The notes under the pieces were generated by a model. That model was not told the origin of the DNA. It saw nothing but the letters and a program-made list of their open reading frames with translations, and made no database searches. Made by a program: the position numbers and the translations under genes. From Candidatus Gastranaerophilales bacterium (GTDB lineage: Bacteria > Cyanobacteriota > Vampirovibrionia > Gastranaerophilales > Gastranaerophilaceae): a stretch of DNA of 64,000 nucleotides. Of this stretch, positions 55,165 through 63,077 are shown one piece after another; within the stretch, counting starts at the first letter, position 1, and every line of letters begins with the position of its first letter. The stretch is taken from positions 1-64,000 of the forward strand of contig CALVED010000009.1 of assembly GCA_944326485.1 (NCBI GenBank), read 5' to 3'.

Positions 55165-58100
55165 ATGAACATTAATGAAATTAGTTATGATCCATATTTA
55201 TATACAGGAATAAAAGCCATATCAAATTCTATTAATACAGACAATGAAAAAATTTTTTCAACTCAATTCGAAAATAATATGAATACTGATTCTATAGAGG
55301 TTTCTTCACAGTTAACCTCTAATAATCAAGTAAATGTTTCAGAATTAAAAAAGGATATTGAAAAAACAAAATCAGAACAAGGCTTTATTGGTAAACTTTG
55401 GGATGGATTTAAAAATTTAACTGGCATTGGAGCAGGTTCTAACAAAGCCGAAAAAGCAATAGAACAATTTGAAAATGGTGAAATTTCCCAAGAAGAAATG
55501 GAAAAAGCTGTTAACGGATATAAAGAAGGTCAAAAGCAATGTGTTGATATAGTTGCAGATATCGTATCCGGTATTGCTTCATTTGGTGCATTTGCATTAG
55601 CAACAGGAGTTGGAATTGCGGCTTCACCATTTACAGGCGGTGCTTCATTGGGACTTGTTGCCGCAGGTTTTGGTATTGCAGGTGCAGCAGGTGCAGCTTC
55701 CAAAATTGCTATTAAAGGTATAGATGCTGCTGTTGGCGGAAGAGATTATGATTCATTAGGATATGACCTTGCAACAGGTGGTGTAAATGGTATTTTTGCA
55801 CCAATTACCGCAGGAGTTGGCGGTGCAGCAGGTAAAGCAGTTGCAGGAAAAGTTGGTGTAACTGCAATTCGTGAAGGCGGAGAAGTTGTATTAAGAGAAA
55901 CTCTTGAGGGAACAGCAAAAGGTGCATTAACAAGAACATTATTAACAACAAATATAAAATATACAGGTGGTACACTTGCTTCAAGGGCATTGGCAATGGG
56001 TACTGATATGGCTATAAATGGTGCGCTTTCAGGTGCAGTTGATTCAGGAACAAGATACCTTGCAGGTGATAGCGAAAATAAATCTATTGAAGGATTTATG
56101 AGTGAAGTTGGTACAGGTACTGTTAGTGGTTTTGTTTTGTCACCTATTATCGGTGGCGGTATGAGAATTTTGGGAAATGGAGTTGGTAAATTTACAGGTA
56201 AATTACAAAATAAGGTAGATGTTAATTACTCTACCGCTAAAAGCGCAATGATGAATGTTCCCGTTGTGGAAAATCCAGATACAGAAGTACTTAGAGGACT
56301 TGGTGAAGTTATTAACCAAGCACAAAGTTTTGTTGAGGATGTTCATGTTAACGGTTCGGATTTATTAGATGGTTTAGAGGAAAACCTATTTCAAATAAAT
56401 GACAACATTACTGCAATACTTCGTAATACTTCTGCATTAAATAATGACTTAAATGCCCTATCACAAGAAAATAGAGCACTTATTGTTGAAATTTTAGAGG
56501 ATATTGCACAAGGTGCAGATCCATCTTCTAAAATTGCACAATTAGCACAAAAAGGTATTTCAATGACAGATATAGTTAACGATAAAATCGGAACCTTAAG
56601 TGCAGAATTAGAAGAAGGCTTATTTGCTATTGTAAACGAAAAAAATAATTTAACACAAATAACTACAAATGGTATTAATTACACACAAGAAGTTCTGGAC
56701 AATGGAATAAGAATTGCAAATGAGGCTATTGAACAAGGAAAGAAAATACCCGGGACTAATGCTTATAAACAACTTGGCGATTTGCCAGATAGATTAAAAG
56801 CTTTATATTCTAAATTAAAAGCTGATGCTACAACATTAGACAATGCAGCAGAAGCAGCTAGAACAAAAATTTTATCAGGAAATATTGAAGAAGGTTTAGA
56901 AGATTTTACAAAATACTATAATGAAGTTGAGGCATTTAATGCAAAACTTGAACAACAATTAACATCTATGCAATCAAGTGCGGCTCGTTCGGGTCTTGAT
57001 GAAAGCACAGAAATTTTAAGAGAAAGATTATCAAAATTAACATCATCAGAAACATTTAAAAATATGCCAAGAGAAAAACAAATTCAGGCAATAATGGAAG
57101 AATCAAATATTCTTATTTCTAAATTTGCACAAACTTTTTCTTCTGATGATTCATTGCCACCTGATGTTTTAGAAATCCTTAAACAGTTTACAAGCAAAGG
57201 AATTACATCAAGAGATATTCCTCAAGCACAAGCATTAGCTGATGAATTATATGGTACAGGCAAATATACTATTAAAAAATCTTTCGGTGCAGGCACTATC
57301 GGTGAAACCTATTTAGCGGAAACTGCTGACGGCACAGAAGTTGTAATTAAAATGTTAAAAGATGGTGTTACTTCTGAAAAATTTGCACAAGATAGAGCAA
57401 TGTTTACAAGATATATTGAAGAATTTATTTCTGACCCTACTGAAAAAGAATATAAATTAAATCTTATCAATAGTATGTTTGATGCTTGGGATAGAGAACT
57501 TGATTTTAAAATTGAAGCACAATCTGCAAGAGGATTGGCAGAAGATGCAAGCAGATTTAGTGTAGCTCAAACTTTGGAGGTTGGAACATTAAATGGTAGA
57601 AATATTTCAATGATTCAAGAAAAAGCTAGTGGTGTACCTCTTGATGGGTTATTAAAGATGATTGAACTATATAAAGAAAATCCAACTGAATATTTTGCAA
57701 AATATGCTAAAGAAATTGAAGCAAATCCTGCATTAAAAACACCAGAAACTTGGATGGGTGATTTAGGTATTGCATATCAAAAAGCACAAAATGAACAGGC
57801 AATGTTTGTGGGAAAATCAGGAACAAGAACAATCCATGCCGACCCACATCCGGGAAATGTATTTGTTGATTTTGATGCAACAACAGGCAAGCCTAAAATT
57901 GTATATATCGATGCAGGCAACGTTGTTCAAAGAACAAATTCTCAAACTTTACAAGATATTGGGTTATCATTAAACATGATGATAGGAAATTCAAAAGGTA
58001 TTGCTGAAGCTATGCTAGATGGTGCAACACTTCCAAGCGGAGCAGATAAAGTACAATTGACGGAACAGTTTGCACAACTTTTGGATGAAAGATTGTATAA

Positions 58101-58458
58101 AGCAGGAGTTAATTTAAAAAGCACTCAATATACTCAAAATACAATTAATGGAATTATGAAAGAATTAAATATTATTCCAAATTCCAGCAATTCAAACTTA
58201 ATGAAAGCAACTTTACAAAGGATTGAAACTTCAAGAGCTATAAATAGAGCTTGTGGCACTTCAGCAAGTAAAGCAGTTGATATAAAAGATTTAATGAATG
58301 GTATTTTAAAATCATTTAAAGTTAATCCTAAAGAAACTTGGCAAACAATTAAACCTATTATGCAATGGGCATATCAAAATAATGACCAAGCAATGATAAC
58401 TTTCTTTCAAATGATTATTAAAAATGCAGGAATCCAAACTTCAACAGCTGTAGCTTAG
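55165..58458 (+). CDS. Large protein with glycine-rich hydrophobic segment and ABC1/UbiB-like kinase domain
   Basis: 1097 residues. Residues 1-120 are polar and helical. Residues 127-230 are Gly/Ala-rich and hydrophobic (DIVSGIASFGAFALATGVGI, FAPITAGVGGAAGKAVAGKV), like insertion segments of pore-forming or translocated toxins. The middle is helical. The C-terminal third is an ABC1/UbiB-type kinase fold: loop SFGAGTIGETYLAE (about 709-722), VVIKML with the ATP-binding Lys, DRELDFKIEAQSARGLA, ISMIQEKASGVPLDGLL, the catalytic HADPHPGNVFVD and metal site YIDAGN (DAG in place of DFG). The Ala-rich loop and KxGQ motif of true UbiB are absent. Role unknown; no signal peptide. Confidence 0.7.
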   Translation: MNINEISYDPYLYTGIKAISNSINTDNEKIFSTQFENNMNTDSIEVSSQLTSNNQVNVSELKKDIEKTKSEQGFIGKLWDGFKNLTGIGAGSNKAEKAIEQFENGEISQEEMEKAVNGYKEGQKQCVDIVADIVSGIASFGAFALATGVGIAASPFTGGASLGLVAAGFGIAGAAGAASKIAIKGIDAAVGGRDYDSLGYDLATGGVNGIFAPITAGVGGAAGKAVAGKVGVTAIREGGEVVLRETLEGTAKGALTRTLLTTNIKYTGGTLASRALAMGTDMAINGALSGAVDSGTRYLAGDSENKSIEGFMSEVGTGTVSGFVLSPIIGGGMRILGNGVGKFTGKLQNKVDVNYSTAKSAMMNVPVVENPDTEVLRGLGEVINQAQSFVEDVHVNGSDLLDGLEENLFQINDNITAILRNTSALNNDLNALSQENRALIVEILEDIAQGADPSSKIAQLAQKGISMTDIVNDKIGTLSAELEEGLFAIVNEKNNLTQITTNGINYTQEVLDNGIRIANEAIEQGKKIPGTNAYKQLGDLPDRLKALYSKLKADATTLDNAAEAARTKILSGNIEEGLEDFTKYYNEVEAFNAKLEQQLTSMQSSAARSGLDESTEILRERLSKLTSSETFKNMPREKQIQAIMEESNILISKFAQTFSSDDSLPPDVLEILKQFTSKGITSRDIPQAQALADELYGTGKYTIKKSFGAGTIGETYLAETADGTEVVIKMLKDGVTSEKFAQDRAMFTRYIEEFISDPTEKEYKLNLINSMFDAWDRELDFKIEAQSARGLAEDASRFSVAQTLEVGTLNGRNISMIQEKASGVPLDGLLKMIELYKENPTEYFAKYAKEIEANPALKTPETWMGDLGIAYQKAQNEQAMFVGKSGTRTIHADPHPGNVFVDFDATTGKPKIVYIDAGNVVQRTNSQTLQDIGLSLNMMIGNSKGIAEAMLDGATLPSGADKVQLTEQFAQLLDERLYKAGVNLKSTQYTQNTINGIMKELNIIPNSSNSNLMKATLQRIETSRAINRACGTSASKAVDIKDLMNGILKSFKVNPKETWQTIKPIMQWAYQNNDQAMITFFQMIIKNAGIQTSTAVA

Positions 58459-59249
58459 ATTGTTCTTAAATAGTTTGATAAATTTGGAAACAAATTCTTC
58501 ATAAGATTTGGATTATTTATACCCATAACAAGTCCACTTCCGTAGCATCCCGCACTTTTATTCCATGCCAAAACATCTGCAACTATCTCATCTATTGGGA
58601 GATATGCCTGATTATTAAAGAAGTAGTGAGATATTAATCGTCTTTCATTTGGATTTAATTCATCAAGTTTTCTATCTTTAATTATTAATTCGACATCTTT
58701 TTTTAGTAATTCTAATATTTTTGGATTTTTATCTAATCCTAATATATTAACAATTCCGTGTGATAATTCGTGATTTACTATACTTTCCATATATATATCA
58801 GAATATGGTGGTTTATCACAAAAAGCAAAGAAATTTTTTCCAAATCTTCCTTCTGAATATGTAATCCCTAACGTTCCTTGTGGATTAACTATCTCAAAAT
58901 TTTCAATGTTCGAATCAAATACTTTTTGTGATTTATAAGCTTCAGAAAAATTAGGCGTTAGTATAATTCTATAATTATTATTTTTAAATCTTCTGAGCCA
59001 TTCTGCTGGAAATTTACTTATTTGTTTTGTAATTCGTGAAGCAAAATCAACATTTACTCTTGGTAAAACTTCAATTTGTGGTAAAGAGTCTGATGTTCTT
59101 TTAAATAATCCTTGAATACCTTTAAAAGAAATATCATTACTTTTATAAAATACATCAGTTTGAAGTCTATTTTTCTTTGGAAAAATAAAATCTTTGTTTT
59201 GTATTTTTGATGATTTGCTTATATTGAAACTGTTTGAAATAGTCAGCAT
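58455..59249 (-). CDS. Putative HExxH metalloprotease with N-terminal FKG tag
   Basis: 264 residues. The lead is Ser/Asn/Lys-rich and ends in SNDISFKGIQG (FKG at residues 42-44). The zinc site is VNHELSHGIVNI (HELSH at 160-164), and a possible third ligand is the Glu in IDEIVADVLAWN about 57 residues later. The end is GLVMGINNPNLMKNLF. No signal peptide. It faces the large kinase-like gene, overlapping its stop by 4 bases. The family is not recognised; the substrate is unknown. Confidence 0.65.
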   Translation of the reverse strand: MLTISNSFNISKSSKIQNKDFIFPKKNRLQTDVFYKSNDISFKGIQGLFKRTSDSLPQIEVLPRVNVDFASRITKQISKFPAEWLRRFKNNNYRIILTPNFSEAYKSQKVFDSNIENFEIVNPQGTLGITYSEGRFGKNFFAFCDKPPYSDIYMESIVNHELSHGIVNILGLDKNPKILELLKKDVELIIKDRKLDELNPNERRLISHYFFNNQAYLPIDEIVADVLAWNKSAGCYGSGLVMGINNPNLMKNLFPNLSNYLRTI

Positions 59250-59537
59250 TTTTCTCCAAACAAACCTTAAAGACTTAGTTTCACAAAATAAATTTAATTA
59301 CTAAAATTAACTTTATCTTTAACATTATTATTTACATAATTTTTAAACTTCCTGAAAATAAAAATTGCCTATATAATAATATTTATAAAGTTTTATTAAA
59401 AAGATTTATATGATTTAAAATGCTGTTGCAAAATTATTATAATCAACTTAAGAATACTGTAATATAAAAAATATTCTGGTGAAAATATTTATTAATACAA
59501 AATTACATTTTATTATAATATGATGTCCGAGAAAAAA
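59250..59537. other. AT-rich intergenic region before the tRNA-Leu-type repeat
   Basis: No gene or RNA is seen. It carries the upstream region of the HExxH gene on the minus strand and short A/T runs only. Confidence 0.5.
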
Positions 59538-59645
59538 TTCACTCTTACATAAAATCCGCAACCCGCAAAAAACGGATTTAAGCCCTCCCCAATCCACATA
59601 TAAAAAATACGATAACAAATGTCATCGTATTTTTTATGGTGTCGA
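59538..59645. repeat. Direct repeat with tRNA-Leu 3' end, outer copy
   Basis: Bases 59550-59645 are identical over 96 bases to 61573-61668, and nine further matching bases lie upstream across a three-base mismatch. The copy ends with TGGTGTCGA, the CCA and last acceptor bases of tRNA-Leu read on the plus strand. It includes a 14-bp terminator-like hairpin (59600-59637) and a second stem AAATCCG / CGGATTT. Together with the inner copy it bounds a 1.9-kb insert, as attachment-site repeats do. Confidence 0.85.
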
Positions 59646-59658
59646 CAAGCTCTTGAAT

Positions 59659-59793
59659 ATGGAACCATCAAATAATAATATTTCACAAATGTATATTGCG
59701 GAAAATCTTTGTACTGAACTTGTTTTACTTATGAAACAATCTACTCAAGAATACTACAATATGCGAATAACACTAGGTTTAGAATGCATTTAA
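59659..59793 (+). pseudogene. Probable 3' remnant of a coding gene beside the repeat
   Basis: An open frame of 44 codons (begins MEPSNNNISQMYIAENLC, ends MRITLGLECI), with protein-like composition and no ribosome site. The frame runs upstream to the edge of the 96-bp repeat, as if the repeat cut the front of a gene. It may be the tail of a phage or element gene. It cannot be identified further. Confidence 0.4.
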
Positions 59794-59802
59794 CTATATT
59801 TA

Positions 59803-60108
59803 TTACCACTCTCTAAATGCAAACCATATCATCTCAATAAATATAAAATATAATATAGACAATATTATAATTATAATGTTGGCTATTTTAATAAATTTTT
59901 GACCAGTATTATTTTTAAATTTATCTTTTAAAAGAAAAATAAGTAAAAATATTAAAGTAGGAATAAATAAATCATAATATGTTTGAATATCATCAATTAT
60001 ATTCTGTTTAAAACTGTAATATTCTACATTATCAACCTTATTCATCAAAAACTGTACAGTTATTATAATTCCTATTAAAAAAGAAAATATGGCAGGATAT
60101 TTATACAT
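59803..60108 (-). CDS. Small membrane protein, candidate immunity partner
   Basis: 101 residues with three predicted membrane helices (YPAIFSFLIGIIITVQFLM, LFIPTLIFLLIFLL, IANIIIIILSILYFIFIEMI). Its ATG shares one base with the stop of the upstream gene (TAATG), so translation is coupled. A small membrane protein coupled to a possible toxin is the usual form of an immunity gene (inference). No family is recognised. Confidence 0.6.
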   Translation of the reverse strand: MYKYPAIFSFLIGIIITVQFLMNKVDNVEYYSFKQNIIDDIQTYYDLFIPTLIFLLIFLLKDKFKNNTGQKFIKIANIIIIILSILYFIFIEMIWFAFREW

Positions 60109-60971
60109 TATTTAACCTTAGTTCCTATTTTTACATTTTTAGGTATTATAACATTATAGATCATAAAATACGGAATAATATCTCCTTTTTCTTGTTTTTC
60201 TCTACCTATTCTTACTAAATCATTACTATCATTTTTATTAAAATCATAAGTATCAGCTACTAATAATTCTATATCACCATTCTTATTCTTTATAATATTT
60301 AATAAATCAACATTTCCTAATGCATTATGGAAATTTTTATCTGTAAAACTAATACTTGAATTAAAAGGTATTCTATTCTGTAATTTTTGCATATTTTCTT
60401 TTAGTATTTTTGAAAATTTTTCATTATTTATTAGTGTTTGAGCTAATTTTTTTGATGAATCAGAATTTGCATTTATATAAATACCTTTTGTTGAATCAAG
60501 CTTATCTTCACCTATCTGCTCTGAGATTTTCTTTTTTAAGTAGGGTTGAAGTTCATTATTTACTTCTTTATAATTCTTGAATATTAAATGTTCTTTTGCA
60601 TAATCGGTATTCAAGTAATAATCTTTTTTCGACATATGCAAATTTTCTGCAGCTTCTTTGCCTACATCGTCTATTGCTTTTTTCTTAAATATAGGATTAT
60701 GAATATAATTCACCGCTGCTAAGTTTTTCCAATCGTGTGGAGCGAAAGAACCCTGTTCAAGTTTCTCCTGCCTATCAGCTATAGCTTTTTTATTTGCATC
60801 TACCCAATAATATTTTTTATCCTCAGTATTATTAAATAAAATGTTTGCTCTTTTTTGCATTTTATCGTCGATATTATTTATACTATCAGTACTACTTTTT
60901 ATACTACCAGCATTTTTGTATGTAAATTTACCATTATCATCTCTTGGATGTTCTGCTTCATTCCAAGTCAC
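60108..60971 (-). CDS. Phage-type 'HPRDxxGKFT' protein, candidate toxin
   Basis: 287 residues. It begins MTWNEAEHPRDDNGKFTYKN, the motif often found near the end of phage head-morphogenesis and portal-linked proteins, where variable toxin-like domains are attached. The C-terminal 75 residues (NFHNALGNVDLLNIIKNKNG, VADTYDFNKNDSNDLVRIG, REKQEKGDIIPYF) look like a compact domain ending IPKNVKIGTKVK. No signal peptide. It lies in the insert bounded by the 96-bp repeats and is coupled to a small membrane protein. Toxic activity is inference. Confidence 0.55.
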   Translation of the reverse strand: MTWNEAEHPRDDNGKFTYKNAGSIKSSTDSINNIDDKMQKRANILFNNTEDKKYYWVDANKKAIADRQEKLEQGSFAPHDWKNLAAVNYIHNPIFKKKAIDDVGKEAAENLHMSKKDYYLNTDYAKEHLIFKNYKEVNNELQPYLKKKISEQIGEDKLDSTKGIYINANSDSSKKLAQTLINNEKFSKILKENMQKLQNRIPFNSSISFTDKNFHNALGNVDLLNIIKNKNGDIELLVADTYDFNKNDSNDLVRIGREKQEKGDIIPYFMIYNVIIPKNVKIGTKVK

Positions 60972-61445
60972 AATATTTAACTCCTTTCTTCATTAATATA
61001 ATTAAAAACAAAATAAATTATTATCAAAAATTTATTTATAATCTAACCTTTATCCCAAAATCATCAAATAAATAATATTTCATCACAAGATTACATATTT
61101 AGTATAAATCATTTCCATAACTTTTCAATATATATCTACAAAAAACGATGTTTTTATACCTTTTCGATACTTGCCAAATCTTTTATTCATCATGTTTCTA
61201 GCAAAATGAAAATTTTTTTTACACACGATATTACTCTAAATTCTATTAAAAAATAAAGAGCTCTCTATACTATTTGAGATTGGGGTTTATTGTCATTTGG
61301 ACAAATTATTCTTTTAGTATCAATGTCACGCAGTATAATCTTTTTGCTCAAATTCACTTTGTTTCGAAACACAATTAAACTCTATAACTATGCTTTGCTT
61401 TGTGGGGTTCTGCGTCCCGCATCCAATTATCATTCAAATAAAAAA
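60972..61445. other. Non-coding part of the tRNA-Leu-flanked insert
   Basis: AT-rich to about 61300, then less so. It contains the upstream region of the phage-type gene. No RNA or supported protein gene is seen; short open frames here lack ribosome sites and overlap the repeats. Confidence 0.5.
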
Positions 61446-61485
61446 TGTCGATGGCGGGACTTGCTTCTTTGATTTTACTGTCTCT
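61446..61485. repeat. tRNA-Leu-3'-fragment repeat, copy 2
   Basis: TGTCGATGGCGGGACTTG (61446-61463) is identical to the 3' end of tRNA-Leu as read at 61663-61680 (discriminator, acceptor strand and part of the T arm). The next 22 bases match the copy at 54873-54894. The following 75 bases to the inner direct repeat are GC-richer than the background (CTCGAGTTCGCTCGCTTTGC). Confidence 0.7.
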
Positions 61486-61560
61486 CGGGCGAGTAATTTG
61501 TTTCACTTCGTTGTCACAAATTTCGCCCTCACTTACTCGAGTTCGCTCGCTTTGCTCGAC

Positions 61561-61668
61561 TTCACTCTTTCGTAAAATCCGCAACCCGCAAAAAACGGAT
61601 TTAAGCCCTCCCCAATCCACATATAAAAAATACGATAACAAATGTCATCGTATTTTTTATGGTGTCGA
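61561..61668. repeat. Direct repeat with tRNA-Leu 3' end, inner copy
   Basis: The copy joined to the intact tRNA-Leu. 61573-61668 equals 59550-59645 over 96 bases. The last 9 bases belong to the tRNA gene, the first 87 to its downstream flank. Confidence 0.85.
61623..61659 (-). terminator. Terminator of tRNA-Leu
   Basis: A 14-bp perfect stem (ATAAAAAATACGAT / ATCGTATTTTTTAT, 10-base loop) directly adjoins the tRNA 3' end, its last base pair sharing the final base of the encoded CCA. The run of T lies inside the distal arm on the minus strand. Confidence 0.8.
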
Positions 61669-61744
61669 TGGCGGGACTTGAACCCGCAAGGATTGCTCCA
61701 CACGCCCCTCAAACGTGCGCGTATACCAATTCCGCCACATCGAC
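61660..61744 (-). tRNA. tRNA-Leu (GAG)
   Basis: 85 bases including encoded CCA. Acceptor GTCGATG pairs with CATCGAC. Anticodon loop TTGAGGG gives GAG. A long variable arm follows, as in leucine tRNAs, and the T arm is GCGGGTTCAAGTCCCGC. Its 3' end is part of the 96-bp direct repeat and is copied at two other places in the window. Confidence 0.93.
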
Positions 61745-61781
61745 ATATTTTTTTAAGTTTATTCTAATATTATGTACAAAT

Positions 61782-61867
61782 TGTCTCTATGGCGGAGGTT
61801 GTGTCTAGCACAACCCTCTCGAAAAACGATATTTAATCGTTTTTCTGCGGCAGAGTGCCACATCGAC
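61782..61867 (-). pseudogene. tRNA-Leu-like relic or tRNA-shaped element
   Basis: On the minus strand it starts GTCGATGTGGC, the first 11 bases of tRNA-Leu, and ends CCGCCATAGAGACA, close to its 3' end (CCGCCATCGACA). The length, 86 bases, is near that of the tRNA. The inside is different: three perfect hairpins (TCTG/CAGA, AAAAACGAT/ATCGTTTTT and GGTTGTG/CACAACC) stand in place of the arms. No usable anticodon is seen. A 15-base identity (GCCACATCGACATAT) continues beyond the 5' end. Confidence 0.5.
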
Positions 61868-61937
61868 ATATCTATATATTATGATGTTTTGATTTTTTTT
61901 TCAATATCAAATAAAATAAAAAACAAAGAAGGTTTAA

Positions 61938-62546
61938 ATGAACTATATTTGGTATTTCTTAATTGTTATTTCTATCATATTTGGAGCTATTAATGGCACT
62001 TTAAACGAGGTTGCTAATGCAATATTTTCAGGCACTCAACTCGCTGTAAAAATTATTCTGACTCTGCTTGGAATAATGACTTTTTGGCTGGGAATAATGA
62101 AAATTGCAGAAAAATCAGGAATTGTAGAATCCATTTCTAAACTTTTAACCCCTATTGCAAAATTCCTTTTCCCCGAAATTCCTAAAAACAGCCCCATAAT
62201 TGGAGATGTTGCAATGAATTTTACTGCAAATGCACTTGGCTTAGCAAATGCAGCAACGCCTATTGGAATAAAAGCAATAGAAGGAATGCAAGAATTAAAT
62301 AATAATAAAGAAAGTGCTTCTGATTCAATGTGTACTCTTCTGGCTATGAATACTGCAGGCTTTCAGTTGATTCCTGCAACCGTTATTGCTATTTTGGCAG
62401 CAAATGGCTGTAATAATCCAACAGAAATTATTATTCCAACCTTTATTGTTACCAGTTTTGCTTTTGTCAGTGCAATTATTATTGCAAAAATCTTTAAACG
62501 AATTTTTCCGCCCCAGTTAACAAAGGAGATAGAAAATGCCGATTAA
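61938..62546 (+). CDS. spmA: SpmA-like nucleoside-recognition-domain membrane protein
   Basis: 202 residues, several membrane helices, with the Gate domain pattern: GTQLAVKIILTLLGIMTFWL, GDVAMNFTANALGLANAATP, MNTAGFQLIPATVIAIL. It matches spore maturation protein A, which is also present in many non-spore-formers. The substrate is unproved; the fold is shared with nucleoside and ion carriers. It overlaps the spmB-like gene by 11 bases. Confidence 0.88.
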   Translation: MNYIWYFLIVISIIFGAINGTLNEVANAIFSGTQLAVKIILTLLGIMTFWLGIMKIAEKSGIVESISKLLTPIAKFLFPEIPKNSPIIGDVAMNFTANALGLANAATPIGIKAIEGMQELNNNKESASDSMCTLLAMNTAGFQLIPATVIAILAANGCNNPTEIIIPTFIVTSFAFVSAIIIAKIFKRIFPPQLTKEIENAD

Positions 62547-63075
62547 AGAATTTATAGATATATTATCTCTTTGGGCTTTACCTGCAATAATTTTAATTAT
62601 TTTAACCTTTGCAATAATAAAAAAAGTACCTGTTTATGAAGCCTTTATTGAAGGTGCAAAAGAAGGTGCAAAAGTAAGCTTTAATATAATTCCTTATCTT
62701 GTTGCAATAATTGTTGCAATTTCTATGTTAAGGGCATCCGGTATTATAGAATCATTATCTTTAACCTGTTCTGGCTTTTTAAACAAAATTCATCTTCCTG
62801 CTGATATTCTTCCTCTTGCATTTGTAAGGTCATTATCGGGAAGCGCAGCAATTGGAGTATTTTCTGACATAATTTCAAATAATGATATTAACTCATACAC
62901 ATCTAAACTAGCTGCCATTATGATGGGAAGCAGTGAAACTACTTTTTATGTTTTAACTGTATACTTTGGCGCCGTTGGAATAAAAAAATACAGATATGCT
63001 CTTTTAACAGGACTTTGTGCCGATTTTATAGGAATTGTTATGTCAATTATAGTTGCAAGATTTTTCTTTGCATAA
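62536..63075 (+). CDS. spmB: SpmB-like nucleoside-recognition-domain membrane protein
   Basis: 179 residues with multiple membrane helices and the Gate domain (EGAKEGAKVSFNIIPYLVAI, FVRSLSGSAAIGVFSDIISN, IMMGSSETTFYVLTVYFGAV). AAAGGAG lies before the ATG inside the spmA end. SpmA and SpmB probably form one membrane complex. No sporulation genes are in the window. Confidence 0.9.
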   Translation: MPIKEFIDILSLWALPAIILIILTFAIIKKVPVYEAFIEGAKEGAKVSFNIIPYLVAIIVAISMLRASGIIESLSLTCSGFLNKIHLPADILPLAFVRSLSGSAAIGVFSDIISNNDINSYTSKLAAIMMGSSETTFYVLTVYFGAVGIKKYRYALLTGLCADFIGIVMSIIVARFFFA

Positions 63076-63077
63076 TG

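Noticed and set aside
61290-61681. Several short open frames on both strands around the tRNA-Leu repeats
   Set aside because: They overlap the direct repeat and tRNA pieces, lack ribosome sites and conflict with one another.
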